17,266 nucleotides of DNA, from contig JAEDOC010000030.1 of the NCBI GenBank assembly GCA_016302185.1, forward strand, positions 1 through 17,266, read 5' to 3'. Below the pieces are notes generated by a model that ran no database searches, had not been told where the DNA came from, and saw only the letters and a program-made list of their open reading frames with translations. This DNA comes from Clostridium sp. Lineage in GTDB: Bacteria > Bacillota > Clostridia > Lachnospirales > Lachnospiraceae. Shown piece by piece: positions 7,061-13,381 of this stretch. Every line of letters begins with the position of its first letter. Position 1 is the stretch's first letter. Made by a program: the position numbers and the translations under genes.

Positions 7061-7767
7061 AGGTACTTATCTTAGCGGCGGGGCGCGGCACCCGGATTTC
7101 CCGGTATTTATCCGGCAATCCCAAATGCACCGTGGATATCGGGGGCGGTCAGTGCCTGATTCAGTATACGGTGGATCTGCTTCATTCCCGGGGTGTGAAA
7201 GAGATTGGAATTGTGCTGGGCTATAAGCAGCAGGTGATCCGCGATGTGCTGGAAGGGAAAGGCGTCACCTTCTTCTATAATCCCTTCTATGATGTGACCA
7301 ACAGTATCGCGTCGGCCTGGTTTGCGAAGGAATTCCTGGCGGGGGATGATCTGCTGATTATGAACGGGGATGTCTATCTGGAGGACAGGCTTCTGGATCA
7401 GATTCTGGCGGAGAAGAAGAGTCCGGTGATGTTCGCCGATGAGAGTCGCAAGGAAACGGCGGATTATAAGTTTTATTATGAGAACGGAATTCTGAAGAAA
7501 TACGGAAAAGACTTAGAGGGCAGCGATATCACGGGAGAGTATATCGGCATCGGACGCTTCGAGAAAGCCTTTCTTCCGGAATTTGTCCGCCGGATGGATG
7601 AGATGATTGACCGCCAGGAGCATTCGGTCTGGTGGGAGAATGTTATCTACAGCATGACCGGGCAGCAGCCGGTGTTCGTGGAGGACGTGGACGGCCAGTT
7701 CTGGGCGGAAGTGGATTATATTGAGGATTATGAGCGCATTCTGGAGCACAGGGGTGTGAAGAAATGA
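7057..7767 (+). CDS. LicC/PntC-like cytidylyltransferase
   Basis: A 236-residue nucleotidyltransferase (NTP_transferase fold). The signature LAAGRGTR is at residues 6-13, the nucleotide-binding PK at 22-23, the substrate-side motif NPFYDVTNSIASAW at 75-88, the metal-binding NGDV at 103-106 and a second acidic site FWAEVDYIEDY near the C-terminus. Such enzymes use CTP to make CDP-choline (LicC) or CDP-activated 2-aminoethylphosphonate (PntC); the TNSIASAW block is typical of this small-alcohol phosphate group rather than of sugar-1-phosphate enzymes. The start is the GTG at 7057, with AGGGGG just upstream, overlapping the aminotransferase stop as GTGA. It also overlaps the next gene by 4 nt (ATGA). 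The tight coupling argues that the aminotransferase product, or a derivative of it, is its substrate and LicD the downstream transferase. Confidence 0.87.
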   Translation: MKVLILAAGRGTRISRYLSGNPKCTVDIGGGQCLIQYTVDLLHSRGVKEIGIVLGYKQQVIRDVLEGKGVTFFYNPFYDVTNSIASAWFAKEFLAGDDLLIMNGDVYLEDRLLDQILAEKKSPVMFADESRKETADYKFYYENGILKKYGKDLEGSDITGEYIGIGRFEKAFLPEFVRRMDEMIDRQEHSVWWENVIYSMTGQQPVFVEDVDGQFWAEVDYIEDYERILEHRGVKK

Positions 7768-9746
7768 TGGAGAAAAAGGCGGCGAAGGAAAAAAAGAAGC
7801 AGATCGGTCGAAAGGCTCTTCTGCCGGCACTGCTGTGCGTGCTTTTCTTTGGAATTTTGCTGGAGCTTTTCTGCAATTATCCTGCCATCCGGGAACGACA
7901 GAGGGGAGGCTCTGAGGTGACGGAGATTTCCCTGCAGGAGATCAGCCGGGAGGGCTTTGAGGAACAGGATGGGAAGCTTGTTCTTGCCGCCGATTCCGGG
8001 TTCCTTCATATTCCGCTGGACGGAAGCTATGTGGGAAAATTCTGTTATTCCTATGAGTATGACGGGCTGCTGAATGCGACGGTCCGGGTAGGATACCGGA
8101 ATATCTACGGCGAGGTCCGGGAGCGGGATGCGAGGATGACAGAGGACCACAACCCGAAGGTGCTTAAGACCTCCTGGATTCCGGTCAACGGCCGGGCGGA
8201 GTATGTGGATATCTCCGTGACCCGGGACAACCTGCGGGAAGCCGGGCTTTCGTACGTGGATTTTGATTCTCTTCCCCTTTTCGTTACCTCTTTTGAAACC
8301 GTTACAATTCCTGCGGTCAACTGGTACCGCCTGTGCTTCTTCTGGTGTGCGGCGGGACTGCTGGTGGGACTTCTCTTTTTCCGGGAATACCTGACCGTCC
8401 GGATGGAGATAGGTTTTCTGGTGGTTTCTCTGACAGTGGGAACCCTGTTTTCCCTTTCCCTGCCGGCAAACAAGGTCAGCTGGGATGAGGAGGTTCATTT
8501 TTCACAGGTGTTCTGGATGGCCAATTACCGGACGCCGGTGCCGGTTTCTCCGGCGATTCTGCAGGAATTTTCCGCGGGGATTGACACCTGGCCCTATAAC
8601 CAGCCGCAAAGCGCAGAAGAGCTGGCGGCCTTGAATGCTTATCTGGATGCAGAGGGCGATTATCGAAACGGAGAACACGTATGGAGCGTGGACTTAAATA
8701 AGACAACCATGACAGGCTATGTGGCAGAGGCCCTCTTTGTGAAGGCGGGAAGTCTTCTGCAGCTGCCGTTTTCTGTGGTGTACCGGCTGGGCCGCCTGGG
8801 AAATCTGTTTTTATACTGTATTGTGATGTTTCTGGCGATTCGGAAGACGCCGGTGGGCAAGGGAATCCTGACGTTTCTGGGGTTGGCTCCCGAGCCGATG
8901 CTGCTGGCGGGGGTATACTCCTATGATCCGACGGTAACTGCGTTTTTATCGCTCTCCTTTGCATGGATTCTCTGGGTATTACTGACACCGGAGAAAAAGA
9001 TGACCTGGAAGGATTACGCGGTGATACTGCTCAGCTTTTTCTGGGGCTGCCGGATTAAGGCGGTCTATGCGCCGCTGCTTCTCCTCGGGCTTTTGATTCC
9101 GAAGGAGAAATACAGAAGCCGCCGGGAGAGGATTCTGATGCGGGCCGGCATGGTGCTGCTCTGTCTTCTTCTGATGCTGTCCTTTGTGCTTCCGGTGGTA
9201 CTTGCTCCCAGGGATATCGGGGATATCCGGGGCGAGAATACCAGTGAGAAGGGGCAGATGGCCTATATTCTGGGACAGCCCCTTGCCTATGCCTGGGTGC
9301 TGTTTACCAATGTATTCCGGACCTTCCCGTCCTACGTGCTGGGAGAACAGTCGCTGGGACTTCTGGGGCATCAGGGCACGTTTTCCTTCCCGTGGATGCT
9401 GTATGCCGGTTCGGCGGCGGTTATCCTCACGGACGGACACCCGGTTTGTGGAAAACATCTGAATGGAATACAGAAATTGTGGATTTTCCTGCTGTCGGGA
9501 GCGGCGGCGGTACTGGTGTGGACCTCCATGTATATCGCCTTTACCACGCCGGGAAATACGTATATTGACGGAGTGCAGGGCCGGTACTATCTGCCCTTCC
9601 TGTTCCCGGTATGGCTGGTCTTCCATCCGTCCCGGGTACGGGTGGACTGGAAGGAAAAGGACTATCATGCGCTGGTGCTGGGCCTGTCGGGAACGATTCT
9701 TCTGACGGCGTATGCGGTACATGTGCTGGGACGGTTCTGCCTGTAA
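7764..9746 (+). CDS. DUF2142 membrane protein, GT-C-like candidate glycosyltransferase
   Basis: A 660-residue membrane protein. A lysine-rich cytoplasmic N-terminus is followed by a first membrane helix at about 18-36, then about 150 mostly polar, beta-rich residues outside the membrane (about 40-185), then roughly ten or more helices to the C-terminus. Right after the second or third helix is SWDEEVHFSQVFWMAN with the acidic pair D241-E242, placed like the catalytic D/E of GT-C transferases in the first external loop. This matches DUF2142 (PF09913), found in polysaccharide loci. A role transferring a sugar from a polyprenyl-phosphate donor on the outer face is an inference, supported by the DPM1-like/DUF2304 pair downstream; polymerase is an alternative. 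The ATG at 7764 overlaps the preceding stop and has AGGGG upstream. Confidence 0.8.
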   Translation: MMEKKAAKEKKKQIGRKALLPALLCVLFFGILLELFCNYPAIRERQRGGSEVTEISLQEISREGFEEQDGKLVLAADSGFLHIPLDGSYVGKFCYSYEYDGLLNATVRVGYRNIYGEVRERDARMTEDHNPKVLKTSWIPVNGRAEYVDISVTRDNLREAGLSYVDFDSLPLFVTSFETVTIPAVNWYRLCFFWCAAGLLVGLLFFREYLTVRMEIGFLVVSLTVGTLFSLSLPANKVSWDEEVHFSQVFWMANYRTPVPVSPAILQEFSAGIDTWPYNQPQSAEELAALNAYLDAEGDYRNGEHVWSVDLNKTTMTGYVAEALFVKAGSLLQLPFSVVYRLGRLGNLFLYCIVMFLAIRKTPVGKGILTFLGLAPEPMLLAGVYSYDPTVTAFLSLSFAWILWVLLTPEKKMTWKDYAVILLSFFWGCRIKAVYAPLLLLGLLIPKEKYRSRRERILMRAGMVLLCLLLMLSFVLPVVLAPRDIGDIRGENTSEKGQMAYILGQPLAYAWVLFTNVFRTFPSYVLGEQSLGLLGHQGTFSFPWMLYAGSAAVILTDGHPVCGKHLNGIQKLWIFLLSGAAAVLVWTSMYIAFTTPGNTYIDGVQGRYYLPFLFPVWLVFHPSRVRVDWKEKDYHALVLGLSGTILLTAYAVHVLGRFCL

Positions 9747-9783
9747 AAACGGGAAAGCAGCAGGGAAGAAGGTGTGTAAAAGG

Positions 9784-10677
9784 ATGGAAAAGAAAGAAGC
9801 GTTTTTAAAGGAAGAGACATTGCAAAAGGAATGCGGGCAGGAGCTTCCGCTTCATACCTTTGCGGTGTGCGCCTATAAGGATTCCCCTTATCTGGAGGAA
9901 TGTATCCGGTCGCTGAAGGCGCAGGAGAGGGTGACAGACGCGTCGGGAACGGAGCTTTGGGGAACGTCATCGGAGATCATCTGCTGCACCTCCACGCCAA
10001 GCCCGTTTATCAGGAAAATAACAGAAAAATATCAGATTCCGCTGTATGTGCGGGAGGGAGAGAGCAACATCCGGGAGGACTGGCTGTTTGCGTACCGGAA
10101 GGCGAGAGGACGTCTGGTGACCATCGCCCATCAGGATGATGTGTACCGGAAGAATTACGCGGTGGAGCTGAAAAAAGCGTACCGCCGGTATCCGGATCTT
10201 CTGGTTTTTGTCAGCGATTACCTGACACTGAAGATGCAGCAGGATGGGACAGCCAGAGCGGAGGCACTGGATACGGTCCGCCTGGTGAAGAAGCTTCTCC
10301 GCCTGCCGCTGCGGCTTCATGCGCTTGCAGACCGGACCTGGGTAAAGAAAAGCTCTGTGCTGTTCGGCAATTCTCTGTGCTGTCCGGCCTGTACGTATCA
10401 CAAGGCTTTGATAGGAGAGGATATGTTTCATTCAGAGTATGAGTTTGCGCTGGACTGGGATAACCTCTATGAGCTGGCAGGGAAAAAGGGCCGGTTTTAC
10501 TGCGTGGAAAAGCCGCTTCTGGCCTATCGGGTCCACGAAGGGGCAACGACCAAGGCATGTATTGAAGATAACCGCAGAAGTTCGGATGAGACAGCGATGT
10601 TTCGGAAGATGTGGCCGGACTGGGCAGTACGTCTGCTGATGCATTTTTATAAGAAAGCTTATAAGGAGTACGAATAG
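9784..10677 (+). CDS. Glycosyltransferase family 2
   Basis: A 297-residue GT-A fold glycosyltransferase. The nucleotide-binding start THTFAVCAYKDSPYLEECIR-type segment is at about 24-43 (TFAVCAYKD), and the metal-binding DxD equivalent is AHQDDVY at 115-121. The segment EYEFALDWDNLYELA and the later KPLLAYRVHEGATTKA resemble the acceptor side and the conserved YRxH tail of GT2 enzymes. There are no membrane segments. The start at 9784 is selected because GAAGAAGG ends 11 nt upstream; upstream codons in the same frame overlap the DUF2142 gene. It probably adds one sugar of the repeat unit on undecaprenyl diphosphate in the cytoplasm. Sugar specificity is unknown; because glf is in the locus, Galf transfer by this or the next enzyme is possible. 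Confidence 0.85.
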   Translation: MEKKEAFLKEETLQKECGQELPLHTFAVCAYKDSPYLEECIRSLKAQERVTDASGTELWGTSSEIICCTSTPSPFIRKITEKYQIPLYVREGESNIREDWLFAYRKARGRLVTIAHQDDVYRKNYAVELKKAYRRYPDLLVFVSDYLTLKMQQDGTARAEALDTVRLVKKLLRLPLRLHALADRTWVKKSSVLFGNSLCCPACTYHKALIGEDMFHSEYEFALDWDNLYELAGKKGRFYCVEKPLLAYRVHEGATTKACIEDNRRSSDETAMFRKMWPDWAVRLLMHFYKKAYKEYE

Positions 10678-10682
10678 AATTC

Positions 10683-11612
10683 ATGAAATTGGATATTATC
10701 ATTCCCACGTACCGGCCGGGAGAACAGCTGGAGGAGCTGCTGAAGCGCCTGTTAAAGCAGGAGCTTTTGCCGGATCGGATTATTATCATGAATACGGAGG
10801 AGGAGCTCTGGGATGCGGAACGCTTTGAGTCGCTGTTTGACGGGAGCCCGGTGGGGCTGACGGTGCAGCATTTAAGCAGGGAGGCCTTTGATCATGGCGG
10901 AACCAGACACCGGGGGATTCTTCTTTCTGATGCGGATGTCTGTCTCTGTATGACGCAGGATGCCATCCCTTATGACCGGAAGCTGACCGGAAAGTTAGTG
11001 GAGGCGGTCAGTTCCTCGGATCGGATCGCGGCAGCTTACGCCAGACAGCTTCCCGCGGCGGACTGCGGCCCGGTGGAACGCTATACAAGACAGTTTAACT
11101 ATCCGGAACAGAGCCGAATCAAAGGAAAAGAGGATTTGGAGGAGCTGGGAATCAAAACCTATTTCTGCTCCAATGTCTGTGCGGCCTACGTAAGAGAACG
11201 CTATTTTGCGCTGGGCGGGTTTACCCGGAAGACCATATTTAACGAAGATATGATTTTTGCCGGCCATGCGGTGCAGGAGGGATACCAGATTGCGTATGCG
11301 GCTGATGCTCAGGTAATTCATTCCCATAATTATACGGCGATGGAACAGCTGCACCGGAATTTCGATCTGGCGGTTTCCCAGGCGGACCATCCGGAGGTGT
11401 TTGCGGGAGTCCGCTCCGAGGGCGAGGGAATCCGTCTGGTGAAGCAGACGGCTGCCTGGCTGGTGAAGACCGGCCGGTTCTGGCTGGTGCCGGATCTGGT
11501 GGTAAAAAGCGGCTTTAAATATGCAGGATACCTTCTGGGAAAGAATTATCGGAAGCTGCCGCGGCCCGTGGTGCTGTGGCTGACCATGAATCGGGCGTAC
11601 TGGAAGGAATAA
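10683..11612 (+). CDS. Rhamnosyltransferase-like glycosyltransferase family 2
   Basis: A 309-residue GT2 enzyme. IIIPTYRPGEQLEELL opens the nucleotide-binding domain; FDHGGTRHRG at 69-78 is a motif strongly associated with dTDP-rhamnosyltransferases of the RfbF/RfbN type; TQDAIP at 91-96 is the acidic metal site; FNEDMIFAGHAVQEG around 183-197 carries the ED catalytic pair. No membrane helix is evident. The gene follows the previous transferase by 5 nt, with AAGGAG about 13 nt before the ATG. The rmlC gene further down, which supplies part of the dTDP-rhamnose pathway, supports rhamnose as the donor sugar. The remaining uncertainty is the linkage and acceptor. Confidence 0.87.
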   Translation: MKLDIIIPTYRPGEQLEELLKRLLKQELLPDRIIIMNTEEELWDAERFESLFDGSPVGLTVQHLSREAFDHGGTRHRGILLSDADVCLCMTQDAIPYDRKLTGKLVEAVSSSDRIAAAYARQLPAADCGPVERYTRQFNYPEQSRIKGKEDLEELGIKTYFCSNVCAAYVRERYFALGGFTRKTIFNEDMIFAGHAVQEGYQIAYAADAQVIHSHNYTAMEQLHRNFDLAVSQADHPEVFAGVRSEGEGIRLVKQTAAWLVKTGRFWLVPDLVVKSGFKYAGYLLGKNYRKLPRPVVLWLTMNRAYWKE

Positions 11613-11628
11613 AAATACGGAGGAAATT

Positions 11629-12318
11629 ATGTCGGAGCTTTTGATTGTGATACCGGCTTATAATGAGGCGGAGAATATTGAGCGGGTGGTAAATCATCTG
11701 ATCACGGATTTCCCACAGTATGACTATGTGGTGGTTAATGACGGTTCGAAGGACAGTACCGCGGAGATCTGCCGCAGGAACGGGTACAATCTGCTGGATC
11801 TTCCGGTGAATTTAGGCCTGGCCGGCGGCTTTCAGGCCGGATTAAAATATGCGGCGCGCCATGGATACCGCTATGCGATTCAGCTGGACGGAGACGGACA
11901 GCACCGGCCGGAATACATTGAATCCATGCTGAAAAAGATGGAGGAGGGGTATGACATCGTCATCGGCTCCCGGTTTGTGGGAGAGAAAAAGCCCTTTACC
12001 ATGCGGATGCTGGGAAGCAATCTCATCGAGGCGGCGATTCGCCTGACCACGGGAGTGCGGATTCAGGATCCCACCTCCGGGATGCGGATGTTCAGCCGGA
12101 AGATGATTGAGGAATTTGCCGGGGGATTGAATTACGGCCCGGAGCCGGACACCGTTTCTTACCTGATGAAACAGGGAGCAAAGGTGGCGGAGGTGCCGGT
12201 AATCATGGATGAACGGGTATCCGGCGTCAGCTACCTGACTCCGGTCAATGCAGCCAAATATATGATAAAAATGCTGATATCGATTTTACTGATTCAGAAT
12301 TTCAGAAAAAGGGGGTAG
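11629..12318 (+). CDS. DPM1-like polyprenyl-phosphate glycosyltransferase (GT2)
   Basis: A 229-residue GT2 enzyme of the dolichol-phosphate mannose synthase type. The start LLIVIPAYNEAENIERVV, VVNDGSKDST at 36-44, LDGDGQHRPEY at 86-96 (metal-binding DGDGQH), IGSRF at 112-116 and QDPTSGMRMFSRK at 146-158 are all characteristic. It lacks the C-terminal membrane helices found in GtrB-type members. Family members move a sugar from a nucleotide to a polyprenyl phosphate. GGAGGAAATT precedes the ATG. The adjacent DUF2304 gene follows by 6 nt, a conserved neighbour in many Firmicute polysaccharide loci that probably provides membrane anchoring. The lipid-phosphate sugar could serve the DUF2142 protein as donor; which sugar is not clear. 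Confidence 0.9.
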   Translation: MSELLIVIPAYNEAENIERVVNHLITDFPQYDYVVVNDGSKDSTAEICRRNGYNLLDLPVNLGLAGGFQAGLKYAARHGYRYAIQLDGDGQHRPEYIESMLKKMEEGYDIVIGSRFVGEKKPFTMRMLGSNLIEAAIRLTTGVRIQDPTSGMRMFSRKMIEEFAGGLNYGPEPDTVSYLMKQGAKVAEVPVIMDERVSGVSYLTPVNAAKYMIKMLISILLIQNFRKRG

Positions 12319-12324
12319 AGGAAG

Positions 12325-12747
12325 ATGACAGTAACCCTGCGTGTTGTGGTGATTGTGGCTTCGGTTCTGACAGCCGGGCTGATTCTGCAGAAGATTCGTC
12401 AGTCGAAGCTTCAGATTGAAGATTCCATCTTCTGGCTTGCCTTTTCCATGATTTTAATCATCTTCAGTGTATTTCCCGGACTGCCGGATCTGCTGGCGCG
12501 TCTGGCCGGAACTTATACAACAGCGAATTTTATCTATCTGATGATTATCTTTCTGCTGATTATGAAGCTGTTCCATATGTCCATCAAGATGTCTCAGCTG
12601 GAAAGCCGAGTCAGAGAGCTGGCGCAGGAGATGGCGTTGGAGAAAAACGAGCGGGAGAAGAAAAAACGGGAGAAGAAAGAAAAATCGGAAAAAAAGAAGA
12701 AAAAAGAAAAAAAGGACGGAAAAAAGATTGACAGTTGCGGGGAATAG
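12325..12747 (+). CDS. DUF2304 membrane protein with lysine-rich tail
   Basis: A 140-residue protein with three hydrophobic segments (about residues 4-22, 34-52 and 66-86), matching DUF2304 (PF10066). From about residue 87 it continues as a predicted coiled coil (MSQLESRVRELAQEMALEKN) and then an extreme Lys/Glu tail of about 35 residues. DUF2304 proteins are regularly encoded beside DPM1-like GT2 enzymes; I infer that it docks the soluble transferase at the membrane, the basic tail perhaps binding phospholipid headgroups. AGAGGA lies just before the ATG. The tail is encoded by nearly pure purine sequence with several A6-A7 runs. The stop codon sits in the loop of a small hairpin that overlaps a promoter for rmlC. 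Confidence 0.85.
   Translation: MTVTLRVVVIVASVLTAGLILQKIRQSKLQIEDSIFWLAFSMILIIFSVFPGLPDLLARLAGTYTTANFIYLMIIFLLIMKLFHMSIKMSQLESRVRELAQEMALEKNEREKKKREKKEKSEKKKKKEKKDGKKIDSCGE
12640..12727 (+). repeat. Purine-only, A-run-rich tract encoding lysine tail
   Basis: Nearly all plus-strand bases are A or G, with homopolymer runs A7 at 12689-12695, A6 at 12700-12705, A7 at 12707-12713 and A6 at 12720-12725. Such runs are prone to replication or transcriptional slippage, which would change only the tail of the DUF2304 protein and where it ends. Confidence 0.8.
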
Positions 12748-12763
12748 CCCGCAGTGGTATAGT
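12735..12763 (+). promoter_or_regulatory. Internal extended -10 promoter before rmlC, overlapping a hairpin
   Basis: TTGCGG (12735-12740) and TATAGT (12758-12763) are spaced 17 bp, with TGG directly before the -10 box (extended -10). An inverted repeat TGCGGG (12736-12741) / CCCGCA (12748-12753) with a 6-nt loop overlaps the -35 box. No T-run follows, so it is not a typical terminator. The promoter would give separate expression of rmlC and the genes after it. Confidence 0.5.
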
Positions 12764-12797
12764 ATGATACAGCAAAGAACCAAAGGAGATAAGGATC

Positions 12798-13358
12798 ATG
12801 GGAAAGATTAAAGTGACGCCCTGTGACATAGAAGGGCTTTATGTAATTGAACCGACGGTATTTAAGGATGAGAGAGGCTATTTTGTGGAGACCTACAACC
12901 AGAACGATTTTAAAGAGGCGGGTCTTAACATGGTATTTGTTCAGGACAACCAGTCCATGTCCGTGAAGGGCGTGCTGCGCGGCCTGCATTATCAGAAGCA
13001 GTATCCCCAGGGCAAGCTGGTCCGCGCCATCCGCGGAACCGTGTTTGACGTGGCGGTGGATCTGCGCGCCGGCTCCAAAACCTACGGCAAATGGTTTGGC
13101 GTGCTTCTGTCCGCGGAGAACAAAAAGCAGTTCTACATCCCGGAAGGCTTTGCCCACGGCTTCCTGGTATTAAGCGATGAGGCAGAGTTTGCTTACAAGT
13201 GTACCGATTTCTATCATCCCGGCGATGAGGGCGGTCTGGCGTGGAACGATCCGGAGATCGGTGTACAGTGGCCCATCGAGGAAGGTATGAAGCTGATCAT
13301 TTCTGAGAAGGATCAGAAGTGGGGCGGCTTCCGTGATACCTTTCAGTTCCGGCTGTAG
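12798..13358 (+). CDS. rfbC: dTDP-4-dehydrorhamnose 3,5-epimerase
   Basis: A 186-residue cupin-fold enzyme (RmlC/RfbC) catalysing the double epimerisation in dTDP-L-rhamnose synthesis. The length is standard. Diagnostic blocks are FKDERGYFVETYNQNDF (22-38), VQDNQSMS, LRGLHYQ with the catalytic H64, VFDVAVDLRAGS (82-93), IPEGFAHGFLVL (114-125), YKCTDFYHPGDEGG with Y139, and the C-terminal ISEKDQKWGGF. AAAGGAGAT before the ATG is a strong ribosome binding site, and an internal promoter lies upstream. rmlA, rmlB and rmlD are not in the window, so the rest of the pathway must be encoded elsewhere. Together with the FDHGGT-type transferase it indicates L-rhamnose in the surface polysaccharide. Confidence 0.96.
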   Translation: MGKIKVTPCDIEGLYVIEPTVFKDERGYFVETYNQNDFKEAGLNMVFVQDNQSMSVKGVLRGLHYQKQYPQGKLVRAIRGTVFDVAVDLRAGSKTYGKWFGVLLSAENKKQFYIPEGFAHGFLVLSDEAEFAYKCTDFYHPGDEGGLAWNDPEIGVQWPIEEGMKLIISEKDQKWGGFRDTFQFRL

Positions 13359-13381
13359 AACCGAAAGATGAGAGGATTGTT

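Noticed and set aside
7728..8498. Minus-strand open frame opposite the DUF2142 gene
   Set aside because: Composition and position are typical of a shadow of GC-rich coding sequence; no ribosome binding site.
12728..12763. TTGACA (12728-12733) as -35 box for TATAGT at 12758
   Set aside because: The spacing is 24 bp, far from the 16-18 bp optimum; TTGCGG at 12735 gives 17 bp and was used instead.
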